A stretch of DNA of 64,000 nucleotides from Acidimicrobiaceae bacterium (GCA_002721305.1 PBKA01000022.1:1-64000), one strand, 5' to 3'. Counted from the first letter of the stretch, positions 9,248 to 19,086 are shown. Translations and numbers: made by a program. Notes: a model not told the origin generated them from the sequence alone.

Positions 9248-10654
9248 TCAAAACTCCAACAGCGCGTTTTCTATGACTTCTGTCAACGCTGGGTGGATAT
9301 AGAACTGGCGAGAGGCTAATTCATCCACTGTTTGCCCAAACTCCATTCCTTGTATTAAAGGCTGGATAAGCGTTGAGGCTTGGGGGCCAATGATGTGGGC
9401 GCCTAACAGCAGGCGACTTTCAGCATGAGCAACCAATTTACAGAAGCTCTCTGAATCCTCCATAGCCCAGCCATAGGCAGTCGCTCCGTAGTCTTTGGAA
9501 ACCACGACGACAGGGAGTCCCTCTTCGCGGGCAGCATCTTCTGTAAGTCCGACCGAGGCAACCTGTGGGTGACCAAAAACCGCGTGGGGGACAAATCTGT
9601 CGTCGACGCCACGCATTGGGGCATTGATTTCACCTTCTGCTACCAGCAGATTCCGTCTTAATGCCCTGACCTCTGCGTTGGCCAGGTGTTTCAACTGGTG
9701 CACGTTGGAGATGTCCCCAAAAGCCCAGACACCCTCCACCGAAGTTCGGAAGTACTCGTCGACAAGAATGCGTCCCCCCTCGCACGCGATCCCCACCTCC
9801 TGCGCACCTAGCGAGTCGCCGTTGGGTATTCGCCCCGCGGCGACTAAAAGGGCGTCCGCTTCAACCATTTCGATCACAGCGTCCCTGCGGAACTCAACAT
9901 GAAAAATATCTCCTCGCTGCTTTACCTGCGTGACCTCACTACCACAACGGACATCGACTCTCCGACCCGCTATTTCTGTGAATCGTCGTGCAATGTCGCT
10001 GTCTTCGCGTCGCAACAAACGATCACCTCGGTTGATGAGGGTCACTTCACAACCGAATGCAGAAAAGACATGGCCCAACTCTGCCGCGATATAGCCTCCA
10101 CCGAAAATGATTAGTCGTTGGGGAAGTGAATCGATTCGCATGATCGTGTCCGATGTGTGAAAGGGCACATCTTCAAGACCTGGATACGGCGGAATAAACG
10201 GGCTTGCTCCGGCGCCCAAAACAACATGACGACCAGAAATGCGAACAACTTGGCCGTTATCGTCGGTCACCTCAAGGGTTCTCTCGCCCACTAGGCAGCC
10301 TGTTCCTTTAAACACTGCAATATTTGGGCATTCTGTGCCGACTCGATACTCCTCTCCGCCCTCAGCTATCGGATCAATACGCCCAAATACGCGGTCACGA
10401 ATCGCCGGCCAGTCGACCCCCTCAATTTCAGCTTGGATTCCGTAGATGGCTGATCCACGAATCGTTTCGGCGACATCAGCTGCATAAACGAACATTTTCG
10501 ATGGAATGCATCCGACGTTCAGACAGGTCCCGCCAAATAACCCCTTTTCCACGATCGCTATGTTCCAGTGATCAAATTCCGGTCCGGGGATGCTGTTGCC
10601 CGATCCGGTACCAACAATCACGAGATCGAACTCGCGTGTCTCTTCGTTGCTCAT
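9248..10654 (-). CDS. mtr: Mycothione reductase-like flavoprotein disulfide reductase
   Basis: A class I pyridine-nucleotide disulfide oxidoreductase of 468 aa. It has the FAD GxGxxG (GTGSGN, 15-20), the redox pair C44/C49 in GGTCLNVGC, a central NAD(P)H site GGGYIAAELG, and the C-terminal HPALTEV with the catalytic His. The short segment between the FAD motif and the redox Cys, plus CIPSKMFVYAADVA, match mycothione reductase rather than lipoamide dehydrogenase or glutathione reductase. It reduces oxidised mycothiol, the actinobacterial thiol buffer. The start at ATG 10654 gives MSNEETREFD; 14 upstream codons look non-coding. Confidence 0.85.
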   Translation of the reverse strand: MSNEETREFDLVIVGTGSGNSIPGPEFDHWNIAIVEKGLFGGTCLNVGCIPSKMFVYAADVAETIRGSAIYGIQAEIEGVDWPAIRDRVFGRIDPIAEGGEEYRVGTECPNIAVFKGTGCLVGERTLEVTDDNGQVVRISGRHVVLGAGASPFIPPYPGLEDVPFHTSDTIMRIDSLPQRLIIFGGGYIAAELGHVFSAFGCEVTLINRGDRLLRREDSDIARRFTEIAGRRVDVRCGSEVTQVKQRGDIFHVEFRRDAVIEMVEADALLVAAGRIPNGDSLGAQEVGIACEGGRILVDEYFRTSVEGVWAFGDISNVHQLKHLANAEVRALRRNLLVAEGEINAPMRGVDDRFVPHAVFGHPQVASVGLTEDAAREEGLPVVVVSKDYGATAYGWAMEDSESFCKLVAHAESRLLLGAHIIGPQASTLIQPLIQGMEFGQTVDELASRQFYIHPALTEVIENALLEF

Positions 10655-10741
10655 GGTTAGGAGAGTAACCGGAATCGTTATCGAGGCCGCGACCAAGAAT
10701 GTCTACCGCGGGTAGGTTACGGCGCGCTGTGTTATTGCGGC

Positions 10742-11134
10742 CTAATAAGTCAGCGAGACGTCAGCGTCAGAGCTCAGCGCTATGACCCCAGGTGGACCGC
10801 TCCAGTTGAGATCCAATCCCTCGACGAGCACGCCATTGGCATTGTCAACTGTGACACCAACCGCTGCCTGCGACCCAGTTGAACAGTAGATTCCTTCAGC
10901 ACCGTCCATCAATGCTCCAAGCATCCCTCTACAAAACCCGGGTTCTTGAGAGACACGCTCGTCCATTCCGCCGATGAACTCGCTTTGAAGGAGTTTGACC
11001 GCGTGGGATGCAAAGAACACATTCACACTGTGGCCATCCGACACTGCCTGAGCGGCGCATGCCATGGCAACAGCGCATTTGCGCGGGTCAACATCAGGGT
11101 CAGTTGAAATTTGGAAGAAATATCGTTTGCTCAT
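10742..11134 (-). CDS. DsrE-family-like small protein
   Basis: This 130-aa protein has the DsrE/F-type alternation of a beta strand (RYFFQISTDP), a cysteine-containing helix (AVAMACAAQAV) and FFASHAVKLL. It lies upstream of the mycothione reductase on the same strand, about 90 nt away. DsrE-like proteins carry persulfide sulfur or act as small regulatory subunits. C20 and C26 could be redox-active, but no sulfur pathway genes are adjacent. Function is unassigned. Confidence 0.75.
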   Translation of the reverse strand: MSKRYFFQISTDPDVDPRKCAVAMACAAQAVSDGHSVNVFFASHAVKLLQSEFIGGMDERVSQEPGFCRGMLGALMDGAEGIYCSTGSQAAVGVTVDNANGVLVEGLDLNWSGPPGVIALSSDADVSLTY

Positions 11135-11217
11135 CTTGTGAGTTCACTTTCACCTCGAAAACTAAGAGGAAACCTAGATGAGCACGAAGGGCTGCGCTAC
11201 AGCGATGGTTGAAGAAG

Positions 11218-12450
11218 TCAAAGCAGGGACTGGTACACCAACGCCTTCATTTCCGGTCTAATCGGATGGGTACTCGACGGCAACAGCTGCGTCAGAAAAA
11301 TAACGGTCAGATCCTCAACAGGGTCAACCCAAAAGGCGGTGGACGCCGCTCCGCCCCAACCGAATTCGCCTTCTTGACTCAAGACCTTGGCTTTCGACGC
11401 GTCTATGACTACTGAAAATCCGAGTCCGAAACCTACGCCGTCATATGTCGTCTCAGAGAACAAGGGTCGACCATATTCTGTTAAATCGACACCTCCTGGC
11501 AGGTGGTTCCTCGTCATGAATTCCAAGGTTTTCCTGCCGATGATCCTTCGTCCATCTAGGACGCCGCTATTAATCAGCGCCTGCGTGAATCGGTGGTAAT
11601 CCGCGAGAGTGGACACCAGTCCCCCACCCCCGGAGAGTCCCACGGGTTGCCTTAGGTAACGTGAGCGTTGGGCGTCGTCGAGCAGTGCCGCTCGTTTGTC
11701 TTTGCCTTTGGGGTAATAGCATGAAGCGAATCGTGACTCTTGTCCCTCGGGTACAAGAAATCCTGTGTCGACCATACCCAGAGGCCGGAAAATATTTTCT
11801 TCCAGATAGGTATCGAGATTGAGTCCACTGATGACTTCAACCACACGTCCTAAAACATCGGTTGAATACGAGTAATTCCATTCCGTACCCGGATCGAACA
11901 GCAACGGGAGCGAAGCTAGGACGTCACACTGTTTTTCAAGGTCTCCGGGGGTGGTTGTCCAGTCGAACCCCGCTCGTCGATACATCTCGTCGACAGCATT
12001 AGCCATATGGAAGTGGTAGGTGAGTCCGCTTGTGTGGGTCAGTAAGTCATGAACTGTGATTTCTCGCGCAGCATCCCTCGTTTCTGGGTGAAGAGCATCA
12101 CCCCCTATGAACACTTGACTGTCGGAGAACGCGGGGAGCCATCGAGATATCGGATCTTTCAGTTGCAGTAATCCCTTTTCATAAAGCTGCATTGCCGCTA
12201 TCGAAGTGATGGGTTTTGTCATCGAATAAAACCGATAAATGGTGTCGCTCTCCACCGGTAGGTTTCGTTCCATGTCACGAAATCCATGCATGTAGCGGTA
12301 AACGATCTTGCCACCCCGACTAACCAAGACATTCACTCCGGGCAAGCGCCCGTCATCAACATATTTGCGAAGGTGGGTCCCTAGCCGTCCAATTCGTTCA
12401 TGGTCAATACCAAATTCAGCAGCACTAACTTCAACTTCGAGTTCGGCCAT
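11218..12450 (-). CDS. Serine hydrolase, class C beta-lactamase/EstB family
   Basis: A 410-aa enzyme with the S76-M-T-K79 nucleophile/base motif (FYSMTKP) and the YSYS tyrosine motif near 193-196. The family contains DD-peptidase-like hydrolases, esterases such as EstB and 6-aminohexanoate-dimer hydrolases. No signal peptide is visible, so a cytoplasmic esterase is likelier than a periplasmic penicillin-binding enzyme. It is transcribed in the same direction as the DsrE-like and mycothione reductase genes. Confidence 0.9.
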   Translation of the reverse strand: MAELEVEVSAAEFGIDHERIGRLGTHLRKYVDDGRLPGVNVLVSRGGKIVYRYMHGFRDMERNLPVESDTIYRFYSMTKPITSIAAMQLYEKGLLQLKDPISRWLPAFSDSQVFIGGDALHPETRDAAREITVHDLLTHTSGLTYHFHMANAVDEMYRRAGFDWTTTPGDLEKQCDVLASLPLLFDPGTEWNYSYSTDVLGRVVEVISGLNLDTYLEENIFRPLGMVDTGFLVPEGQESRFASCYYPKGKDKRAALLDDAQRSRYLRQPVGLSGGGGLVSTLADYHRFTQALINSGVLDGRRIIGRKTLEFMTRNHLPGGVDLTEYGRPLFSETTYDGVGFGLGFSVVIDASKAKVLSQEGEFGWGGAASTAFWVDPVEDLTVIFLTQLLPSSTHPIRPEMKALVYQSLL

Positions 12451-12549
12451 TGCTTCCTTTTTACATTAAAAGAGACATCTCGAATCGTAGGCGAATAACA
12501 ACACACCATAAGTTCCCCAAGCGTCGCTCTCTCAGCCTAAAGTTCGTCG

Positions 12550-13245
12550 ATGCCTAACACAGCACCTACTCCAAACACAACCCGGTTCATTTTGATCCGA
12601 CATGGTGAATCGAATGTCATGGTTGATGGGGTCGTCGGGGGGCCAAAGACGTGCAGCGGTCTCTCACCCAAGGGAAGACGACAGGCAGAACTCTTGGGCA
12701 AGCGATTTGAGGTGGGCAACGAGCCTTCCTTCGACGTTGTTTACTCCTCACCACTACCCAGAGCCTTGGAAACAACTCACATCCTTCTCGGAACTAATCC
12801 GTTGGATCTTGAAATCAACATTCATCCTGATTTAGAAGAGTTTCGACTCGGTGAGGCCGATGGGCTCACTTGGGACCAGGTTCGGGAGAGCTACGACCTA
12901 GACAACTTCGAGCAGCGTGATCCTTTCGTACCCATAATTCCAGGTTCCGATAGCAGAGCCGGGTTTCGACATCGTGTGGGTGAGGCTCTCAGCCGTATCG
13001 CGTCGAGTAACAACGGTTCAACCGTCCTCATCGGTTGCCATGGAGGTGTCATATCTGCGGCAATGGCAATCGCCTTTGGCCTAGGGCCTGGCCAATGGCA
13101 CACTGAACTGGCCCCACATGTAACCTCCATCACCGAACTCGAAGTTCGCTCTGACCCGAGTCGTGGCCGACGCTGGATATGCATGCGTTACAACGACACG
13201 GCGCACCTTCATGGATCAGAGGTAGATCCTCGAGAGCATCAGTAG
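12550..13245 (+). CDS. Histidine phosphatase (phosphoglycerate mutase-like)
   Basis: A 231-aa protein with the phosphohistidine motif RHGES at 17-21 and the second catalytic histidine in IGCHGGVIS, plus the acidic LEEFRLGEADG segment. The layout fits the cofactor-dependent phosphatase branch (CobC/GpmB-like) rather than a glycolytic mutase. There is no Shine-Dalgarno sequence before the ATG, so the message may be nearly leaderless. It stands alone between the serine hydrolase and the NicX-like gene, so context gives no substrate. Confidence 0.9.
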   Translation: MPNTAPTPNTTRFILIRHGESNVMVDGVVGGPKTCSGLSPKGRRQAELLGKRFEVGNEPSFDVVYSSPLPRALETTHILLGTNPLDLEINIHPDLEEFRLGEADGLTWDQVRESYDLDNFEQRDPFVPIIPGSDSRAGFRHRVGEALSRIASSNNGSTVLIGCHGGVISAAMAIAFGLGPGQWHTELAPHVTSITELEVRSDPSRGRRWICMRYNDTAHLHGSEVDPREHQ

Positions 13246-13377
13246 ACAAAACTGTCTTCCAGCGTCGTAAATCAGCGAGCCAATACCTCAGAAACCGAGA
13301 TTCTTGATGGAGGTGGCAACATCGGTGCTTAACTAGTTGATCGATATCGCTTTCGGACCGTAAGCCAAGGAGAGAAG

Positions 13378-14424
13378 ATGCTCGTTGAGCGCATTGAAGG
13401 AAAATGGATTGACGTATTCGCTCGTGTCTTCGAAATGTGTGCTGTCGACGACACTCAAAGTGCTGCGATTCTCTCCGAAACCCAAAGCCGTGGAACAAAC
13501 GTAAATTTGGCGGAATTAGCGTTGGACCGGCTAGGGATCCGCCCCATCCACATAGTGCTTCCAACTTTGCGTCAAATTGCTCCTGTTCCAGTGAGATCAA
13601 CCGGCGCTTCTGATGCGATAGCGGGATCTCCAGCAGTGATAAGGGCCCTCTCCGCCGTTGATTTCGTTGTTGACTGCACCGTGGAGGGATTGTTGCACGC
13701 GCCTGAATTGCCAGAAATCTTGGCTGATGGCAGCAGGGTCCTAATGGTTTCCAACGAACACCCCGAAGCCTTAGAAAGACTGATGCCAACCCAAGATCTT
13801 GAACCGAAGGTCAAATCCGGGATCAAGAAGCTCATCAAAGCAAGCGAGATGCGTGTGACGTCGGCTGCCGGTACCGACGTCGTGGTGGACCTTACCGAAG
13901 CACCATGCGGAGGCGGGTGGGGATACACAACCCAACCCGGCTCAATCTCTCATTGGCCAGGCGGCTTGTGTCTGGCATTCCCAAAAGCAAATACCGTGAA
14001 CGGGGTCATAGTTATGGACCGGGGGGACATGAACCTGACTTTCAAACGGTACGTCGAATCCCCAATAACCCTCACTATCGAAAATGATTACGTCGTGGAC
14101 GTAGCTGGAGAGGGCACCGATGCCGCACTTTTTCGGAGCTACTCAGATGCTTGGGGTGACCGAGACGCATATGCGACCAGCCATATTGGTTGGGGAATGA
14201 ACCCTGGTGCACGTTGGGATACTTTGCCGTTGTACGACAAGAGTCAAACCAACGGCACTGAGCAACGAGCGTTCGCCGGAAACTTTCTCTACTCGACAGG
14301 CGCCAATGAACACGCCGGGCGACACACACTCGGACACTTTGATCTACCCATGCGCAATCACAGTGTGACGTTAGATGGAGAGTCAGTTGTCATTAACGGC
14401 GTACTCCAAGGTGACTTGGCGTAA
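13378..14424 (+). CDS. NicX-like (2,5-dihydroxypyridine 5,6-dioxygenase family) protein
   Basis: This 348-aa protein resembles 2,5-dihydroxypyridine dioxygenase NicX and the related M29-aminopeptidase-fold proteins. It has an N-terminal alpha/beta half (VDFVVDCTVEGLLHAP) and a C-terminal half rich in His/Asp (SHIGWGMNPGARWD, NEHAGRHTLGHFDLP), matching the Fe(II)-binding region. A strong AAGGAGA lies just upstream of the ATG. It is followed 11 nt later by an acyl-CoA synthetase, a hydroxyacid dehydrogenase and an aminotransferase, suggesting an aromatic N-heterocycle or related catabolic unit. The family call is good; the substrate is inference. Confidence 0.8.
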   Translation: MLVERIEGKWIDVFARVFEMCAVDDTQSAAILSETQSRGTNVNLAELALDRLGIRPIHIVLPTLRQIAPVPVRSTGASDAIAGSPAVIRALSAVDFVVDCTVEGLLHAPELPEILADGSRVLMVSNEHPEALERLMPTQDLEPKVKSGIKKLIKASEMRVTSAAGTDVVVDLTEAPCGGGWGYTTQPGSISHWPGGLCLAFPKANTVNGVIVMDRGDMNLTFKRYVESPITLTIENDYVVDVAGEGTDAALFRSYSDAWGDRDAYATSHIGWGMNPGARWDTLPLYDKSQTNGTEQRAFAGNFLYSTGANEHAGRHTLGHFDLPMRNHSVTLDGESVVINGVLQGDLA

Positions 14425-14435
14425 CAGCTTCTCTT

Positions 14436-15935
14436 ATGTGGGATCAAGGATCAGATCTTGCCTCTTGGATTGACCGCTGGGCAGGACATCAACCAGAAGC
14501 ACTGGCCGTTGAGTTCGAAGGTTCTCGCACTAACTATGAGCAGTTGTCGCGAAGAATTGCTGACGTTGCGAACTGGCTACATCAACATGACGTAGTTCCC
14601 GGTGATCGAGTGGCTTGGTTAGGGCCCAACCATCCCCGGGTAATCGACTTGCTGTTTGCCTGTTCTCGGCTGGGGGCGATCTTCCTGCCGCTCAATTCTC
14701 GACTTGTTGTTTCAGAACACAGTTGGATTTTGCAAGACGCTGACCCAAAGATTCTGATAGCCGAAGAGACCTTTTATGAACACGCTCAGGAAGCCGCAGA
14801 AGCAAACATTGTCCATCTACTCGATGACCTCATAGTTGGCGGAACTCATTCGACGGCTCCCAGGGTCGGTGGCCCATCTGATGCCGTTCTGCTCGCATAC
14901 ACCTCGGGTACCACTGGGACTCCCAAAGGGGCGCTCCTTACTCAAAGCGCTGTCGCCGCCAACGCGCTGAACGGCATCCACGCCCACGATTTGACTTCCG
15001 AAGACCGGATTCTGACCTTTTTGCCACTGTTTCATGTAGGGGGACTCAATATTCAAACGCTCCCGGCCTTAATGACCGGCGCGTCAGTTCTTCTGCACCG
15101 AACATTTGAGCCCGGCGACTGGCTCAAAGACGTTGCGGAGTGGCAACCGACCTGGTCATTATTTGTTCCCGCAACCCTAAACGCGGTATCCAACCACCCT
15201 CTATTCGACAAAACCGAACTTTCTTCGCTTCGAGGTTTAATGGCAGGCTCTTCAACTATCCCTGAAGCGTCAACTCGTCCGTTTTTCGAACGAGGTATTT
15301 CGGTTGGTCAGGTGTACGGGGCAACAGAAACTGCCCCTATCGCGATAGTTATGCGAATCGACCAAGCATCCGAAAGACCTAAATCTTGTGGGAAGCCCGC
15401 GACGTTGTGCGAGATTCGGATAGTGGATGACAACGGGGAGGATGTATCTCCGGGGGAACCCGGTGAACTGTGGGTTCGGGGACCCAACATCCTCACTGAG
15501 TATTGGAGGAATCCGGAAGCGACGTCAGCATCAATAACTGACGGCTGGTTCCACACCGGGGATGTGGGGCATAGCGATCCTGAAGGATGGATATATGTGG
15601 ACGACCGCAAAAAGGACGTCGTGATTTCTGGCGGGGAAAACATATATCCGGCAGAACTCGAGAATGTGCTGGCCGAAAGTCCACTTTTCGTTGAATCGAC
15701 GGTCATTGGTGTGCCCGATACCCACTGGGGTGAGATACCGGTGGTCGTCGCAGTTGCCGCCGATGAAGTCCGACCCGAAAATGATGCGGTTCTCAATCTG
15801 TTCAACAATCGGATAGCACGTTTCAAGCACCCGAGGAAGGTGGTGTGGGTAGATGCGCTACCGCGAAACGTCATGGGCAAGGTATTAAAACACGAAGTAC
15901 GCAAATTGATTGGTGGAAGCGATACAACCAACTAA
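14436..15935 (+). CDS. Acyl-CoA synthetase (AMP-dependent ligase)
   Basis: A 499-aa member of the adenylate-forming superfamily. The P-loop YTSGTTGTPKG lies near 155-165, YGATETAP is the adenine-binding motif, and GWFHTGDVG, KKDVVISGGENIYPAE and the C-terminal GKVLKHE (catalytic Lys) complete the set. It converts a carboxylic acid to its CoA thioester. The lack of a signal peptide and the length fit FadD/benzoate-CoA-ligase-like enzymes. It is second in the small gene set starting with the NicX-like oxygenase. Confidence 0.93.
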   Translation: MWDQGSDLASWIDRWAGHQPEALAVEFEGSRTNYEQLSRRIADVANWLHQHDVVPGDRVAWLGPNHPRVIDLLFACSRLGAIFLPLNSRLVVSEHSWILQDADPKILIAEETFYEHAQEAAEANIVHLLDDLIVGGTHSTAPRVGGPSDAVLLAYTSGTTGTPKGALLTQSAVAANALNGIHAHDLTSEDRILTFLPLFHVGGLNIQTLPALMTGASVLLHRTFEPGDWLKDVAEWQPTWSLFVPATLNAVSNHPLFDKTELSSLRGLMAGSSTIPEASTRPFFERGISVGQVYGATETAPIAIVMRIDQASERPKSCGKPATLCEIRIVDDNGEDVSPGEPGELWVRGPNILTEYWRNPEATSASITDGWFHTGDVGHSDPEGWIYVDDRKKDVVISGGENIYPAELENVLAESPLFVESTVIGVPDTHWGEIPVVVAVAADEVRPENDAVLNLFNNRIARFKHPRKVVWVDALPRNVMGKVLKHEVRKLIGGSDTTN

Positions 15936-16006
15936 TCCAGAGAGCGAACGCGCATCGACATCAACCGCACCGGAACGGCAGTTCTTATGTGTAAAAGGAG
16001 TTCTTT

Positions 16007-16891
16007 ATGGCTAGCTCGAAGAAGGTGGCATTCATCGGTCTCGGAGTCATGGGTTTTCCGATGGCTCGGCACCTGTCCGTGGCGGGCCACGACGTGGTCG
16101 TATACAACAGGACTGCCTCTAGGTCCGAAGCCTGGGTGAAAGAAAATGGGGGAAGGTCAGCCCGAACTCCTGCGCAAGCGGTCGAGGGTGTTGACTTAGC
16201 TTTTCTGTGCGTTGGCAACGACGACGACGTTCGTTCAGTTGTGCTTGGGGAAGAAGGGGTATTGAATGCAATGGCATCAAACGCCGCGATTGTTGACCAC
16301 ACCACCGCCTCCGCGACGCTAGCCGTCGAATTGAACCAGCTCTGTGGACAACGCGACATCGGATTTATCGACGCCCCCATTTCGGGAGGTCAAGCAGGGG
16401 CAGAGAATGGCTCCCTGACTGTGATGTGCGGTGGTGAGGAGAAATGGTTCGAATTCGCGCAACCCGTTATCGCGTCATATAGCCAGGCCTGCAACTTGAT
16501 TGGACCATCTGGTTCTGGACAGCTCACAAAGATGGTGAATCAGATTTGTATCGCTGGACTTCTGCAAGGGCTTTCTGAGGCACTGGAGTTCGGCCGACGA
16601 AGCGGTCTCGACCTTGAACTTGTGCTTGACACCATCAACAAAGGAGCTGCTGGTTCCTGGCAAATGGACAATCGCGGCGCGACCATGATCCGAGATGAGT
16701 TTGATTTCGGATTTGCTGTTGACTGGATGCGAAAGGACCTCGGCATTGTCATTGAAGAAGCGCGTCGGCTCGGCACATCTGTGCAGGTGACGGAGCTAGT
16801 CGACTCGTTCTACGCGGAGGTTCAAGCAGCAGGGGGTGGGCGCTGGGACACCAGCAGTTTGATCACACGTCTTCGATCTGATCCCTCTTAG
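16007..16891 (+). CDS. 3-hydroxyisobutyrate dehydrogenase-family oxidoreductase
   Basis: A 294-aa beta-hydroxyacid dehydrogenase with the Rossmann motif GLGVMGFPMA at 10-19, the substrate loop DAPISGGQAGAENGSL and the catalytic Lys in GQLTKMVNQ. Relatives include 3-hydroxyisobutyrate dehydrogenase, tartronate semialdehyde reductase and imine reductases. A clear AAGGAG precedes the ATG. The adjacent serine-glyoxylate-type aminotransferase would fit a tartronate semialdehyde or hydroxypyruvate route, but this is inference from context. Confidence 0.92.
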   Translation: MASSKKVAFIGLGVMGFPMARHLSVAGHDVVVYNRTASRSEAWVKENGGRSARTPAQAVEGVDLAFLCVGNDDDVRSVVLGEEGVLNAMASNAAIVDHTTASATLAVELNQLCGQRDIGFIDAPISGGQAGAENGSLTVMCGGEEKWFEFAQPVIASYSQACNLIGPSGSGQLTKMVNQICIAGLLQGLSEALEFGRRSGLDLELVLDTINKGAAGSWQMDNRGATMIRDEFDFGFAVDWMRKDLGIVIEEARRLGTSVQVTELVDSFYAEVQAAGGGRWDTSSLITRLRSDPS

Positions 16892-16925
16892 CTGGTTGTG
16901 CAATGGCTCACGGGCCTGACTACGG

Positions 16926-18023
16926 TTGTTCGTCGTGATCCTTAGCGACCGACTCTTGATGGGCCCCGGGCCAAGTAATCCATATCCGGAAGTAACGGCA
17001 GCTCTGGGCGAGCCCGTCATAGGTCACCTAGATCCTGAGTTCTTGGCTCTTCTAGATGAAACAAACGAACGTTTGCGCACGGTTTGGCAAACCGACAACT
17101 CCTTGACGTTTCCCATCAGCGCGACCGGCTCAGCTGGAATGGAAGCAGCTTTTGTCAATTTCATCAGGCCCGGCGATCCAGTGGTGGTTGGAGTCAACGG
17201 GGTGTTCGGAGGCAGGATGTGTGACGTGGCCAGCCGCGCTGGGGCAGATGTCATCCGGGTCGACGAGGAGTGGGGGCGCGCCATCGACCCACAGCGGTTA
17301 CTGGAAGCACATTCCAATCCAGCGATGATTGCAGTCGTTCACGCCGAAACCTCGACTGGTGTTCGCAACGACGTAGCCCCTTTGGGCGACGCCAAAGGTG
17401 ACGCGTTGCTTCTCGTGGACTGCGTTACCTCCCTAGGCGGCATACCCGTATTGATTGATGACTGGAATGTCGATATTGCCTACAGCGGGACACAAAAATG
17501 TCTGGGGGTGCCGCCCGGTTTGTCGCCCATTACCGTGGGTGATCGAGCGATGGAACACCTGGTGCCCACCCCGCAAAGTTGGTATTTGGATCTCAACATG
17601 ATCAAGGAATACGTGATTGGAGAGGGCGCCCGCGCTTATCACCACACCGCTCCAATCTCGATGTTGTATGCACTACATGCTGGTTTGGAGGTGGTGCTCA
17701 CCGAAGGCCTTGAGGAAACATGGGATCGTCACCGAATTTGTGGTGAAGCGCTCCACACAGGGCTACCCGAACTCGGCTTCCAACTTTGGGCTCAAGAGGG
17801 GCATCGACTTCCTGAGCTCACTACCGTCACCCTTCCAGAAGGCCTCGACGACGTCCAGGGACGGCAACTGCTTCTAGAGCGCTACGGAATAGAAGTCGGT
17901 GGAGGGCTGGGCCCGGTGGCCGGCAAAGTGTGGCGAATCGGTTGCATGGGCCACACGGCGCGGCTCGACAACGTAGAGAGATTGTTGAACGCTCTCGAAC
18001 AATTAACAAACGAATCTCGTTAA
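16926..18023 (+). CDS. Class V aminotransferase (serine/alanine-glyoxylate type)
   Basis: A 365-aa PLP enzyme with the N-terminal MGPGPSNPYPEV of the serine-pyruvate/alanine-glyoxylate family. The PLP lysine lies in SGTQKCLGVPPG (K191 from the TTG start). Start choice is uncertain: TTG 16926 or GTG 16935. It would transfer the amino group of serine or alanine to glyoxylate, giving glycine, which the glycine cleavage system elsewhere in the window could consume. It follows the hydroxyacid dehydrogenase by 34 nt on the same strand. Confidence 0.93.
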   Translation: MFVVILSDRLLMGPGPSNPYPEVTAALGEPVIGHLDPEFLALLDETNERLRTVWQTDNSLTFPISATGSAGMEAAFVNFIRPGDPVVVGVNGVFGGRMCDVASRAGADVIRVDEEWGRAIDPQRLLEAHSNPAMIAVVHAETSTGVRNDVAPLGDAKGDALLLVDCVTSLGGIPVLIDDWNVDIAYSGTQKCLGVPPGLSPITVGDRAMEHLVPTPQSWYLDLNMIKEYVIGEGARAYHHTAPISMLYALHAGLEVVLTEGLEETWDRHRICGEALHTGLPELGFQLWAQEGHRLPELTTVTLPEGLDDVQGRQLLLERYGIEVGGGLGPVAGKVWRIGCMGHTARLDNVERLLNALEQLTNESR

Positions 18024-18098
18024 ACAAGACTGTCTTAGAAATTGAGGTCTTTTCGAGGTCAAGCCTTGTGGATTTGTTTATTGAGTAGAGCTACGCGC

Positions 18099-18995
18099 TT
18101 AGTCCTGGTCAGCTTCCCATGGTGCCGGTCCATCCATAGGGGGGTCAACTCGACCTTCTAGCCAACCGTTGAACTGTGGTTGCCTCTTTTCGATGAACGC
18201 CGCTGCACCCTCACGAGCATCCGGGAGGTGATCAGTAACAGCTGTTTTCGCGGCTATCTCATCAAGGGACTGATCCCACGTTAGGTCTGCCGCTAACAGA
18301 ATGGAGCGCTTCAGCATTCTCATAGCTACCTGCGGCCCGTTGGCAAGTTCGCGGGCGAGCGTCAGGGTCTCCTCCATGAGCTTGTCGTCGGAAACTACTT
18401 CGTGGACCAGTCCAAGTTCGAAAGCCGTTTCGCCATCCACAATTCGCTTGCGCATCATGAAGTCCATAGCTCTAGCTACACCGAGGTGTTGCACTAGAAG
18501 CCATTGACCACCCTCATCTGGTAGTAGCCCAAATCTGAGAGTGGCACTCCCCAATTTCGCGGATCGTGCAGCAACGCGAAAGTCACACGCTAGGGCGAGC
18601 GAGAATCCAGTCTGGATAGCGAAGCCGTTTATCGCTGCGATTGAGATCTTGTCCAAATTCCGAACCGCTGTGTTGACCGCTTGAGAAATGGTGCGCAGCC
18701 CGTTGTAGGTACCCGACGGATTGTGGTGCCCATGATGGATTTGCGGGACTTGAACGCTATCTCCGCTGTAACCCTTCAAGTCATCACCTGCCCAGAACGC
18801 CTGCCCTTGCCCAGTGAAGACAACGATGCGAATGGCATCATCCATCTGGGCCTGAGTGAGAAGCTCGACTAAATCTCGTTTCATGGCGGCGGTCGAGGCG
18901 TTGAGGCTCTCCGGACGGTTAAAGGTCACGACAAGAATCCCCGGTTCTTCAATAGCTGTTAAGAATCCGCAGTATTCACCTTCTTGGACTGGCAT
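18099..18995 (-). CDS. Enoyl-CoA hydratase/isomerase family protein
   Basis: A 298-aa crotonase-fold protein. It has the oxyanion-hole segment FWAGDDLKGYS, the second region AAINGFAIQTGFSLALACDFRVAA, and LGSATLRFGLLPDEGG where the catalytic acidic residues usually lie. Members hydrate or isomerise 2-enoyl-CoA thioesters. The gene is convergent with the aminotransferase and not in an evident operon. The exact reaction cannot be decided, since crotonase paralogues differ by few residues. Confidence 0.92.
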   Translation of the reverse strand: MPVQEGEYCGFLTAIEEPGILVVTFNRPESLNASTAAMKRDLVELLTQAQMDDAIRIVVFTGQGQAFWAGDDLKGYSGDSVQVPQIHHGHHNPSGTYNGLRTISQAVNTAVRNLDKISIAAINGFAIQTGFSLALACDFRVAARSAKLGSATLRFGLLPDEGGQWLLVQHLGVARAMDFMMRKRIVDGETAFELGLVHEVVSDDKLMEETLTLARELANGPQVAMRMLKRSILLAADLTWDQSLDEIAAKTAVTDHLPDAREGAAAFIEKRQPQFNGWLEGRVDPPMDGPAPWEADQD

Positions 18996-19086
18996 CTGAA
19001 CCCCCTGGCTGTCTGACTGTCAACGTCAAGAAAGAAGTTAGCTCGCAACGACGCAACGCACCTGTCGGTTGCTACGGTCAGTCAGC

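Noticed and set aside
13130-13789. 219-aa antisense frame spanning the phosphatase and NicX-like genes
   Set aside because: It overlaps two well-supported genes and has shadow-type composition (Arg, Cys and His rich, no motif).
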